Assembly: GCA_023445495.1 (NCBI GenBank)
Contig: JAEXLC010000149.1
Coordinates: 1 to 7,132 of the forward strand
Direction: 5' to 3'
Length of the DNA stretch: 7,132 nucleotides
DNA from: Pseudomonadota bacterium
GTDB taxonomy: Bacteria; Pseudomonadota; Alphaproteobacteria; Sphingomonadales; Sphingomonadaceae
The notes beneath the pieces were generated by a model, which ran no database searches, had not been told where the DNA came from, and saw only the letters and a list, made by a program, of their open reading frames with translations. Position 1 is the first letter of the stretch. Each line of letters starts with the position of its first letter. The translations under genes were made by a program, and so were the position numbers. Of this stretch, positions 1-5,718 are shown one piece after another.

Positions 1-4
1 CTGG

Positions 5-24
5 ATCCCCGCCTGCGCGGGGAT
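5..24. repeat. Perfect hairpin repeat downstream of serB
   Basis: An 8-bp perfect stem, ATCCCCGC (5-12) and GCGGGGAT (17-24), encloses a CTGC loop and is followed by GACG. It lies beyond the serB stop codon, so it could end or protect the serB transcript. No T-tract follows on either strand, so it is not a classic intrinsic terminator. G/C-rich hairpins ending in TGACG are, from memory, common intergenic repeats in sphingomonads. The larger repeat at 4239-4323 also ends in GTGACG. The window edge may cut off a partner arm to the left. Confidence 0.6.
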
Positions 25-69
25 GACGATTTAGAGGCAGCGGGAGAGGGCTTCAAGAAGAGGCTCGGC

Positions 70-948
70 TCACCCCTCCACCCAATCCTTCGCCGCAATC
101 CCCTGCGCATAGAGCAGCGCGGTCAAATCCCCATGATCCACCCGCACCCCCGCCGCCGCCGCGACGATCGGCTTGGCGTGGTAGGCCACCCCCAGCCCCG
201 CCTCGCGGATCATCGCCAGGTCGTTGGCACCGTCGCCCACCGCCAGCGTGTCCGAAGCACCCAGCCCCCGCTCGTCCCGCACCGCCAGCAGCGTATCCAG
301 CTTCGTCGCGCTGTCGACGATCGGCTTCTCGACCGCGCCTGTCAGCACGCCGCCTTCGATCACCAGCCGGTTCGCGATCATCCGGTGGAAGCCGATCTCG
401 CTGCCCACCGGCTCGGCAAACCGCGTGAACCCGCCCGACACCAGCACGCAGGTCGCGCCCCGCGCCCGCATCGTCCGCACCAGCGCCTTTGCCCCCGGCA
501 TCAACCGAACCCGCTCGGCCAAACACTGCTCGATCGCGTCCTCGGACAGCCCCTGCAACAGCGCCACCCGCGCATCGAGCGCCGCGCCGAAGTCCAGCTC
601 GCCGCGCATCGCCCGCTCGGTCACTTCGGCAACCTGCGCCTTGATCCCCGCGAAATCTGCCAGCTCGTCGATGCACTCGACGGTGATCATCGTGGAGTCC
701 ATGTCGGCGATCAGCAGCTTCTTGGCGCGGCCCTCGGCCGCCTGCACCGCGACGTCACACGCCGCAAACGCTCCCTCCAGCGCAGCCCGCGCCGCATCGG
801 GATGCATGGCGAATTCCAGGTCCGCCGCGCGCCCCTCATCGATCCAGCGCACGCTTCCGGGTTCACAATGCACCGAAGCCAGCCGGTCAGCGGCCTCGGA
901 AAGCTGCCCTGCGGCCAGACCATCTGCTATAAGCGTCGCGATGAACAT
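70..948 (-). CDS. serB: Phosphoserine phosphatase SerB
   Basis: SerB hydrolyses O-phospho-L-serine to L-serine and phosphate, the last step of serine synthesis, in the cytoplasm. The 292-residue protein has an N-terminal regulatory-type segment (about 1-75) and then a HAD phosphatase domain. The DxDxT motif reads DMDST (82-86): D82 would be the phosphorylated nucleophile and D84 the general acid/base. Next come a SGGF motif (171-174), the conserved lysine K216 in SATKLD, and the Mg-binding GDGANDLAM loop (238-246). ECIDELADFAG just after the nucleophile is typical of SerB. The ATG at 948 was chosen because AGGGGA lies 4 nt upstream of it. An in-frame ATG at 981 would add 11 residues (MSATIG...), lacks such support and would overlap the miaA start. 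The gene is transcribed away from miaA. I see no clear promoter; it would have to lie within miaA codons. Confidence 0.96.
   Translation of the reverse strand: MFIATLIADGLAAGQLSEAADRLASVHCEPGSVRWIDEGRAADLEFAMHPDAARAALEGAFAACDVAVQAAEGRAKKLLIADMDSTMITVECIDELADFAGIKAQVAEVTERAMRGELDFGAALDARVALLQGLSEDAIEQCLAERVRLMPGAKALVRTMRARGATCVLVSGGFTRFAEPVGSEIGFHRMIANRLVIEGGVLTGAVEKPIVDSATKLDTLLAVRDERGLGASDTLAVGDGANDLAMIREAGLGVAYHAKPIVAAAAGVRVDHGDLTALLYAQGIAAKDWVEG
925..933 (+). promoter_or_regulatory. Possible extended -10 promoter of miaA inside serB
   Basis: TGC followed by TATAAG resembles an extended -10 element (TGN-TATAAT, five of six in the hexamer). It lies 34 bp before the miaA ATG, which would give a leader of about 28 nt. 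The -35 region (about 904-910) is poor. The TATAAG is the reverse complement of serB codons 6-7 (CTT ATA), both unusual codons among these GC-rich genes, which hints that the sequence is kept for a non-coding reason. This is an inference from motif and position. Confidence 0.4.
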
Positions 949-952
949 CGGA

Positions 953-958
953 TCCCCT
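953..958 (-). promoter_or_regulatory. Ribosome binding site of serB
   Basis: On the minus strand AGGGGA ends 4 nt before the ATG at 948. It sits inside the 19-bp gap between the divergent serB and miaA start codons and decides the serB start. The plus strand of the same gap shows no good Shine-Dalgarno for miaA. Confidence 0.7.
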
Positions 959-967
959 GAACTGCCA

Positions 968-1870
968 ATGGTGGCGCTCATCGCAGGGCCGACCGCGAGC
1001 GGCAAGTCCGCGCTCGCGCTCGCCCTCGCCGAAAAACACAATGGCGTCGTCATCAACGCGGATTCGATGCAGGTCTATGCCGACCTGCGCGTGCTCACCG
1101 CCCGCCCCAGCATCGAGGAGGAGAAGCGCGCGCCGCACCTGCTGTTCGGCCATGTCGACGGTGCCGAAGCCTATTCGGCCGGGCGCTGGGCGGCGGAGGC
1201 GCGTGCCGCGATCCACGAAGCGCATGCAGCCGGCCGCCTGCCCATCCTGGTCGGCGGCACCGGCATGTACATGCGCACCCTGCTCGACGGCATCGCGCCC
1301 GTGCCCGAGATCGATTCGCTGATCCGCGCCGAAGTCCGCGCCCTCCCCGTCGAGGAAGCCCGCGCCGAGCTCGCCCGCCGCGATCCCGATGCCGCCGCCC
1401 GCCTCGGACCGATCGACACGCTGCGCATCTCGCGCGCGCTCGAAGTCGTCCGCTCCACCGGCAAGCGGCTCGCCGATTGGCAGGCCGAGCGGCATGGCGG
1501 GATCGGCCACGAGATCCGCGTCGCCGCGACGATCCTCCTACCCGACCGGACCTGGCTCGCCGACCGCATCGATCGCCGTTTCCGCCACATGGTCAATGTC
1601 GCCAAGGGCGAGGTCGAGGCGCTGCTCGCCCGCACCGACGTGCCCAACGATGCCCCGGTGCTGCGCGCCATCGGGGTGCGCGAGATCGGCCTCGCGCTCG
1701 CCGGCGAGAGCAACCTCGAGGAGGCGCATTTCGCCGGCTCGCTCGCCACCCGCCAATACGCCAAGCGCCAGTATACCTGGTTCCGACGCCAGCCCCCGCC
1801 CGAGTGGGAACGCACGGACGAGACACAAACAAACAGACTCGTCGAGCAATTCGAAAGAAAATTACTATAA
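968..1870 (+). CDS. miaA: tRNA dimethylallyltransferase MiaA
   Basis: MiaA transfers a dimethylallyl group from DMAPP to N6 of A37 in tRNAs that read codons beginning with U, which steadies codon-anticodon pairing. The protein is 300 residues, normal for the family. It begins almost directly with the P-loop GPTASGKS (7-14). DSMQVY (32-37) follows, then VGGTGMY (95-101), RISRALEV (153-160), AIGVREI (234-240) and the tRNA-contacting TRQYAKRQYTWFRR (261-274). The family usually has AIGYxE, so V237 replaces a common tyrosine. ATG 968 is chosen because the P-loop must follow closely. The frame stays open much further upstream, but only as an antisense shadow of serB. No clear Shine-Dalgarno precedes the start, so initiation may be weak or nearly leaderless. 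The stop codon overlaps a possible ilvB promoter. The last 50 bp are markedly A-rich compared with the rest of the gene. Confidence 0.96.
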   Translation: MVALIAGPTASGKSALALALAEKHNGVVINADSMQVYADLRVLTARPSIEEEKRAPHLLFGHVDGAEAYSAGRWAAEARAAIHEAHAAGRLPILVGGTGMYMRTLLDGIAPVPEIDSLIRAEVRALPVEEARAELARRDPDAAARLGPIDTLRISRALEVVRSTGKRLADWQAERHGGIGHEIRVAATILLPDRTWLADRIDRRFRHMVNVAKGEVEALLARTDVPNDAPVLRAIGVREIGLALAGESNLEEAHFAGSLATRQYAKRQYTWFRRQPPPEWERTDETQTNRLVEQFERKLL

Positions 1871-1871
1871 T
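1866..1871 (+). promoter_or_regulatory. Candidate ilvB -10 element (TATAAT)
   Basis: A perfect TATAAT overlaps the miaA stop codon (TAA at 1868-1870) within an A/T-rich island (about 1820-1873) that stands out in this GC-rich window. A matching -35 is weak (TCGAGC at 1842-1847, 18-bp spacer). A start near 1878 would give an ilvB leader of about 74 nt that contains the full hairpin at 1893-1930. It competes with the TTGACG candidate just downstream. Confidence 0.4.
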
Positions 1872-1876
1872 TCGGC

Positions 1877-1905
1877 TTGACGCGTAGTTTTCGTGCGGGT
1901 AGCAG
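1877..1905 (+). promoter_or_regulatory. Candidate ilvB promoter, CTTGACG-type -35
   Basis: TTGACG (1877-1882, preceded by C) fits the CTTGAC -35 preferred by many alphaproteobacterial housekeeping promoters. A 17-bp spacer separates it from TAGCAG (1900-1905), a poor -10. Transcription would start near 1912, inside the hairpin at 1893-1930, and leave a leader of about 40 nt. Only one of the two candidates need be active. Confidence 0.4.
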
Positions 1906-1930
1906 CGCCCTTCGGCGGTGTTTCCCGCAC
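1893..1930 (+). promoter_or_regulatory. Hairpin in the ilvB leader region
   Basis: GTGCGGG (1893-1899) and CCCGCAC (1924-1930) form a perfect 7-bp stem around 24 nt. Inside, CGCC (1906-1909) can pair with GGCG (1914-1917). The structure ends 10 nt before the ilvB Shine-Dalgarno and has no T-tract, so it does not look like a terminator. It may affect mRNA stability or ribosome access, or be a DNA-level dyad. No leader peptide with a run of Ile, Leu or Val codons is visible, so classic attenuation is not supported. Confidence 0.5.
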
Positions 1931-1940
1931 CGCAACAAAC

Positions 1941-1945
1941 GGAGG
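1941..1945 (+). promoter_or_regulatory. Ribosome binding site of ilvB
   Basis: GGAGG sits 6 nt before the GTG at 1952. It decides the start: the TTG at 1877 in the same frame would add 25 residues of non-family sequence (starting MTRSFRAGSS) and has no Shine-Dalgarno. Confidence 0.85.
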
Positions 1946-1951
1946 CCGATT

Positions 1952-3700
1952 GTGACCGAGAAGAGTGGAGCAGACATCCTGATCGAGACGCTGAGCGATC
2001 TCGGTGTGGAAGTCGTGTTCGGCTATCCGGGCGGCGCGGTGCTTCCGATCTATGATGCGATCTTCAAGCAGGACCGCATCAAACATATTCTTGTCCGCCA
2101 TGAGCAGGCGGCGACGCACGCGGCGGAAGGCTATGCCCGCGCCACCGGCAAGCCGGGCGTCGTCCTCGTCACCTCGGGCCCGGGCGCGACCAACGCGGTC
2201 ACCGGGATCACCGATGCGCTGATGGATTCGATCCCGATGGTCGTCATCACCGGCCAGGTGCCGACGGCGCTGATCGGCACCGATGCGTTCCAGGAAGCCG
2301 ACACGGTCGGCATCACCCGGCACTGCTCGAAGCACAACTATCTGGTGAAGGATCCCGCCCGGCTCGAGCCGACGATCCGCGAGGCCTTCTATATCGCCAC
2401 CTCCGGCCGCCCCGGCCCGGTCGTGATCGACATCCCCAAGGACGTCCAGGTCGCCACCGCGCGGCGCGGCGAGAATGCGCCGATCTCGCACAAGACCTAT
2501 CGCCCGCAGACCGAGCCGGACATGGTCTCGATCGAGAAGGCGGTCGACATGCTGGCCGCGGCCGAGCGCCCGATCTTCTACACCGGCGGCGGAATCATCA
2601 ATTCCGGACCCGAAGCTTCGTGCCTGCTCCGCGAGCTCGCCACCGTAACCGGCGCGCCTGTTACATCGACGCTGATGGGCCTCGGCGCCTTCCCCGCTTC
2701 GGACGACAAGTGGCTGGGAATGCTGGGCATGCACGGCACCTATGAGGCCAACCTGGCGATGAACCAGGCCGACCTCATCATCGCGCTCGGTGCCCGGTTC
2801 GATGACCGCGTGACCGGCCGTCTTGACGCCTTTTCGCCGCACAGTGCAAAGATCCACGTCGATATCGACCGTTCGAGTATCAACAAGAACGTTCGCGTCG
2901 ACCTGCCCATCGTGGCGGACGTCGGTTCGGCGATGCGGGCGATGCTCGATACGTGGCACCTTCGCAAGCATCCGAAGCCGGACCTGTCCGAATGGTGGAG
3001 CCGCATCCGGGGCTGGCGCCAGGTCGGCTGCCTCGAGTTCCAGGAGGCCGATCCCCAGGTCATCATGCCCCAGCGCGCCATCCGCGCCCTGTGGGAGGCC
3101 ACCAAGGATCAGGCCCCGATCATCACCACCGAGGTCGGCCAGCACCAGATGTGGGCGGCCCAGCACTTCCACTTCGATGATCCCAACAAGTGGCTGACGT
3201 CGGGCGGTCTGGGCACGATGGGCTATGGCCTGCCGGCCGCGATCGGTGCCCAGCTGGGCAATCCGGACCGGCTGGTCATCGACATCGCCGGCGAAGCCTC
3301 GATCCAGATGAACATCCAGGAGCTGGCAACCGCGACCCAGTACCGGTTGCCGGTCAAGATCTTCATCCTGAACAACGAATATATGGGCATGGTCCGCCAG
3401 TGGCAGGAGCTGACCTACCAGTCGCGCTATTCGGAGAGCTACAGCGATGCGCTCCCGGATTTCGTAAAGCTGGCAGAGGCTTATGGCTGGAAGGGCATCC
3501 GCATCGACACCCGCGACCAGCTCGACGCCGGCATCGCCGAGATGCTGGCCTATGACGGGCCGGTGGTGGTCGATTGCCGCGTGGCCAAGCTCGCCAACTG
3601 CTTCCCGATGATCCCGTCGGGCGCCGCCCATACCGAAATGCTGCTCCAGTCGGCCGAAGTCTCGGGCGAGATGGACGACGAAGCCAAGGCGCTGGTCTAA
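1952..3700 (+). CDS. ilvB: Acetolactate synthase large (catalytic) subunit
   Basis: This ThDP- and FAD-dependent enzyme condenses two pyruvates to 2-acetolactate, or pyruvate with 2-oxobutyrate to 2-aceto-2-hydroxybutyrate, opening valine/leucine and isoleucine synthesis. It has 582 residues from GTG, a normal length. The N-terminal pyrimidine-binding domain (about 4-170) has GYPGGAVLPIYDAI (24-37), the cofactor-activating glutamate E51 in RHEQAATHAAEGYA, and GPGATNAVTGI (76-86). The central FAD-type domain (about 190-330) carries ARFDDRVTG (281-289). The C-terminal pyrophosphate domain (about 385-535) has GQHQMW (396-401), GTMGYGLPAAIGAQ and the metal/ThDP motif. That motif reads GEA-X24-NN (447-475) instead of the textbook GDG-X24-NN, so E448 stands where the Mg-binding aspartate usually is. 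The sequence is otherwise intact. It is the first gene of an operon with ilvN 4 nt downstream. It is often named ilvI or ilvB in related genomes. Confidence 0.97.
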   Translation: MTEKSGADILIETLSDLGVEVVFGYPGGAVLPIYDAIFKQDRIKHILVRHEQAATHAAEGYARATGKPGVVLVTSGPGATNAVTGITDALMDSIPMVVITGQVPTALIGTDAFQEADTVGITRHCSKHNYLVKDPARLEPTIREAFYIATSGRPGPVVIDIPKDVQVATARRGENAPISHKTYRPQTEPDMVSIEKAVDMLAAAERPIFYTGGGIINSGPEASCLLRELATVTGAPVTSTLMGLGAFPASDDKWLGMLGMHGTYEANLAMNQADLIIALGARFDDRVTGRLDAFSPHSAKIHVDIDRSSINKNVRVDLPIVADVGSAMRAMLDTWHLRKHPKPDLSEWWSRIRGWRQVGCLEFQEADPQVIMPQRAIRALWEATKDQAPIITTEVGQHQMWAAQHFHFDDPNKWLTSGGLGTMGYGLPAAIGAQLGNPDRLVIDIAGEASIQMNIQELATATQYRLPVKIFILNNEYMGMVRQWQELTYQSRYSESYSDALPDFVKLAEAYGWKGIRIDTRDQLDAGIAEMLAYDGPVVVDCRVAKLANCFPMIPSGAAHTEMLLQSAEVSGEMDDEAKALV

Positions 3701-3704
3701 CCCC

Positions 3705-4220
3705 ATGCATATCAAGGAAGAAGCCGTCGAGCGTCACACGCTCGCAGTCATCGTCGACAACGAGCCGGGCATCCTCGCCCGGATCGCCGGCCTGTTCACG
3801 GCGCGGGGCTACAACATCTCCTCGCTCACCGTGTCCGAGATCACCGACGACGACCTGATCAGCCGGATCACGATCGTCACCCACGCCTCGGCGCCGGTGA
3901 TGGAGCAGATCATCGCACAGCTCGAGCGGCTGGTGCCGGTGCACAAGGTGACCGACCTCACCGCCTTCGGCCCGCATGTCGAGCGCGAGCTGGCGCTGGT
4001 GAAGGTGGCGGGCACCGGCGAGCACCGGATCGAGGCGCTGCGCCTCGCCGAGGTCTACCGTGCCCGGGTAGTCGATGCGACCACCTCGAGCTTCGTCTTC
4101 GAAGTGACCGGCGGCACTGAGAAGATCGACAAGTTCGTCGAGCTGATGCGCGATCTCGGCCTGGTCGAAGTCGCCCGCACCGGCATCGTTGCGATTGCGA
4201 GAGGGGCCGAAGCGGCCTGA
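3705..4220 (+). CDS. ilvN: Acetolactate synthase small (regulatory) subunit
   Basis: This subunit raises activity of the large subunit and, in known homologues, binds valine for feedback inhibition. The protein is 171 residues, like the long IlvH/IlvN form. The N-terminal ACT domain (about 10-83) contains the ligand-loop sequences NEPGILARIAGLF (19-31) and GYNISSLTV (35-43). The C-terminal domain (about 95-168) has the family-typical ELALVKV and the stretch around RVVDATTSSFVFEVTG. The ATG follows the ilvB stop by 4 nt and has no good Shine-Dalgarno of its own (only AAGG well upstream), so translation is probably coupled to ilvB. This is a common way to keep the two subunits balanced. Valine sensitivity is inferred from the family. 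Also called ilvH. Confidence 0.95.
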   Translation: MHIKEEAVERHTLAVIVDNEPGILARIAGLFTARGYNISSLTVSEITDDDLISRITIVTHASAPVMEQIIAQLERLVPVHKVTDLTAFGPHVERELALVKVAGTGEHRIEALRLAEVYRARVVDATTSSFVFEVTGGTEKIDKFVELMRDLGLVEVARTGIVAIARGAEAA

Positions 4221-4238
4221 TCGCCGGCAAATTTCAAC

Positions 4239-4323
4239 CGTCACCCCGGGCTTGCCCCGGGGTCCCGCTTTCTCTCGCAGCGGGCAAACAGAAGCGGGAC
4301 CCCGGCTCAGGGCCGGGGTGACG
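4239..4323. repeat. Composite inverted repeat between ilvN and ilvC
   Basis: Two 32-bp arms (4239-4270 and 4292-4323) are inverted copies matching at 28 of 32 positions, around a 21-nt spacer. Each arm is also a hairpin: ACCCCGGG/CCCGGGGT (4242-4262, loop CTTGC) and ACCCCGGC/GCCGGGGT (4299-4319, loop TCAGG), each with an 8-bp stem. The RNA can therefore fold as two small hairpins or one long one. The arms read CGTCACCCCGG...GCTT and AAGC...GGGGTGACG, a style I recall as a frequent intergenic repeat in sphingomonads, comparable in form to REP/BIME elements. It fills most of the 120-bp ilvN-ilvC gap and ends 2 nt before the ilvC ribosome binding site. There is no T-tract, so full termination is unlikely. 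Confidence 0.85.
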
Positions 4324-4325
4324 AA

Positions 4326-4332
4326 AAGGAAG
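4326..4332 (+). promoter_or_regulatory. Ribosome binding site of ilvC
   Basis: AAGGAAG lies 8-10 nt before the ATG at 4341, directly after the end of the inverted repeat. The long RNA hairpin would bring a stable stem next to the ribosome landing site. Confidence 0.65.
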
Positions 4333-4340
4333 AACCAATC

Positions 4341-5360
4341 ATGCGCGTTTACTACGATCGCGACGCCGATCTGAACCTGATCTCGAACAAGAAGATCGCC
4401 ATCCTCGGCTATGGCTCGCAGGGCCACGCCCATGCGCAGAACCTGCGCGACAGCGGCGTCAAGGAAGTCGCGATCGCGCTGCGCCCGGGCTCCCCCTCGG
4501 CCGCCAAGGCCGAAGGCGCCGGCTTCAAGGTGCTGCCGAACAAGGAAGCGGCCGCCTGGGCCGACATCCTGATGATCCTCGCGCCGGACGAGCACCAGGC
4601 CGCGATCTACGAGAACGACATCAAGGGCAATCTGCGCCCCGGCGCCGCCCTCGCCTTCGCCCATGGTCTCAACATCCATTTCGGCCTGATCGAGGCACCG
4701 TCGGACGTCGACGTCATCATGATCGCACCCAAGGGCCCCGGCCACACCGTGCGCAGCGAATATGCCCGCGGCGGCGGCGTGCCCTGCCTGATCGCGATCC
4801 ACCAGGACGCCTCGGGCAACGCGCATGACATCGCCCTGGCCTATGCATCGGGCGTCGGCGGCGGTCGTTCGGGCATCATCGAGACCAATTTCCGCGAGGA
4901 ATGCGAGACCGACCTGTTCGGCGAGCAGGCCGTGCTCTGCGGCGGCGCCACCGCGCTGGTCCAGGCCGGCTTCGAGACGCTGGTCGAGGCCGGCTACGCC
5001 CCGGAAATGGCCTATTTCGAGTGTCTCCACGAGCTCAAGCTGATCGTCGACCTGATGTACGAGGGCGGCATCGCCAACATGCGCTATTCGATCTCGAACA
5101 CCGCCGAGTATGGCGACATCAAGACCGGCCCGCGCATCATCACCGAAGAGACCAAGAAGGAAATGAAGCGCGTCCTCGCCGACATCCAGTCGGGCCGCTT
5201 CGTGAAGGACTTCGTGCTCGACAACCGCGCCGGCCAGCCCGAGCTCAAGGCCAGCCGCATCGCCGCCAAGCGCCACCAGATCGAGCAGGTCGGCAGCGAG
5301 CTGCGCGCGATGATGCCGTGGATCGGCGCCAACAAGCTCGTCGATCAGACCAAGAACTAA
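4341..5360 (+). CDS. ilvC: Ketol-acid reductoisomerase (class I)
   Basis: IlvC isomerises and reduces acetolactate (or acetohydroxybutyrate) to the 2,3-dihydroxy acid using NAD(P)H and Mg, the step directly after IlvB/IlvN. The 339-residue length marks the short class I form. The N-terminal Rossmann domain (about 1-182) has GYGSQGHAHAQNLRDSG (23-39), then LRPGSPS (47-53), where R48, S51 and S53 suit NADPH preference. FAHGLNI with H108 and KGPGHTVR with K131 follow. The C-terminal knotted domain (about 183-328) supplies metal ligands D191 and E195 (ETDLFGEQ), E227 and E231 (ECLHELK), and the substrate-binding S252 in YSISNTAEYG. All catalytic residues are present. It lies in the ilvBN operon after the composite repeat and is followed by a strong terminator. 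Cofactor preference is inferred from the loop residues. Confidence 0.97.
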   Translation: MRVYYDRDADLNLISNKKIAILGYGSQGHAHAQNLRDSGVKEVAIALRPGSPSAAKAEGAGFKVLPNKEAAAWADILMILAPDEHQAAIYENDIKGNLRPGAALAFAHGLNIHFGLIEAPSDVDVIMIAPKGPGHTVRSEYARGGGVPCLIAIHQDASGNAHDIALAYASGVGGGRSGIIETNFREECETDLFGEQAVLCGGATALVQAGFETLVEAGYAPEMAYFECLHELKLIVDLMYEGGIANMRYSISNTAEYGDIKTGPRIITEETKKEMKRVLADIQSGRFVKDFVLDNRAGQPELKASRIAAKRHQIEQVGSELRAMMPWIGANKLVDQTKN

Positions 5361-5367
5361 TCGCTTT

Positions 5368-5404
5368 GCCGGGGTCGGCGGTGCGCGCCGGCCTCGGCCC
5401 TTTT
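5368..5404 (+). terminator. Intrinsic terminator of the ilv operon
   Basis: A 13-bp stem (5368-5380 with 5386-5398, two G-U pairs, no mismatches) closes a 5-nt GTGCG loop and is followed by CC and then TTTT (5401-5404). It begins 8 nt after the ilvC stop codon. It is the only structure in the window that meets the usual stem plus T-tract rule. Confidence 0.88.
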
Positions 5405-5707
5405 CTCCGGCGCCGCGATCCGTGCGGCAACCGCTGCCAGGCAGGCCTGCGTGCTGTCATGGCGGGGCTGGGGCAAGTGGAAGAAATATCCCATTTCGCA
5501 TCTCCCGAAAGCGTGGGGACAGCGTCTCACTCGCAGCGCTTCGGCGCCAGCGCGGAACTCCCCGGTTGGGAGGCTTCCGGACCCCGGCCTTAGCCTTGCG
5601 TTCACCCTGTTCCGGCGGCGCCCGCTCCGTTTCGGAAACCATGCGTTGCCGCCTTCGGGATTTCCCGCTGCGCCCGGCATCCCCACAAAGCGCGCTCCTT
5701 CCCCACA
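5405..5707. other. Stretch with no convincing gene between ilvC and yceI
   Basis: About 300 bp with no reading frame that resembles a protein. The yceI frame is open back to 5422, but the extra residues are Arg/Ser/Pro-rich and lie before a strong yceI ribosome site. Several small dyads are visible. They include a perfect 10-bp palindrome at 5441-5450 (GCAGGCCTGC), a CTCCC/GGGAG hairpin near 5560-5575, and TTCCG (5610-5614) pairing with CGGAA (5633-5637) around an inner GCGG/CCGC hairpin. I do not recognise a known riboswitch or housekeeping RNA on either strand. It should hold the yceI promoter, but no convincing -35/-10 pair stands out. It may be a long leader, a small RNA or a worn repeat. 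Confidence 0.5.
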
Positions 5708-5713
5708 GAGGAG
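5708..5713 (+). promoter_or_regulatory. Ribosome binding site of yceI
   Basis: GAGGAG lies 5 nt before the ATG at 5719, a near-ideal site. It fixes the start and excludes the 99-residue upstream extension of the same open frame. Confidence 0.85.
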
Positions 5714-5718
5714 TTTTC

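Noticed and set aside
224..967. Upstream extension of miaA to a 548-residue protein
   Set aside because: The added part is antisense to serB, low-complexity Ser/Ala/Arg-rich, and the MiaA P-loop would normally lie near the N-terminus.
949..981. Alternative serB start at 981
   Set aside because: It would overlap the miaA start, adds residues not typical of the family, and the ATG at 948 has a good Shine-Dalgarno.
1893..1955. Possible 20-codon leader peptide (GTG start, TGA overlapping the ilvB GTG)
   Set aside because: It has no Shine-Dalgarno, contains only scattered Val and one Leu rather than a run of branched-chain codons, and no terminator/antiterminator pair is visible. The overlap with the ilvB start is noted but probably chance.
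1865..3715. Long open frame of 616 codons on the minus strand across ilvB
   Set aside because: It is antisense to an intact, motif-rich ilvB. The composition is typical of a GC-rich antisense shadow and no family is recognisable.
3363..5276. Long open frame of 637 codons on the minus strand across ilvB, ilvN and ilvC
   Set aside because: It spans three well-supported genes and even reads through the intergenic repeat. Its Asp/Gly/Ala/Arg/Val-rich content is an antisense artefact of GC-rich codons.
5545..5640. GGAAC-type boxes suggesting a general stress (EcfG) promoter before yceI
   Set aside because: GGAAC occurs, but no CGTT-like -10 follows at the expected 16-17 bp spacing.
5422..5718. 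N-terminal extension of yceI by 99 residues
   Set aside because: The ATG at 5719 has an excellent ribosome site and starts a clear signal peptide. The extension shows no protein character.
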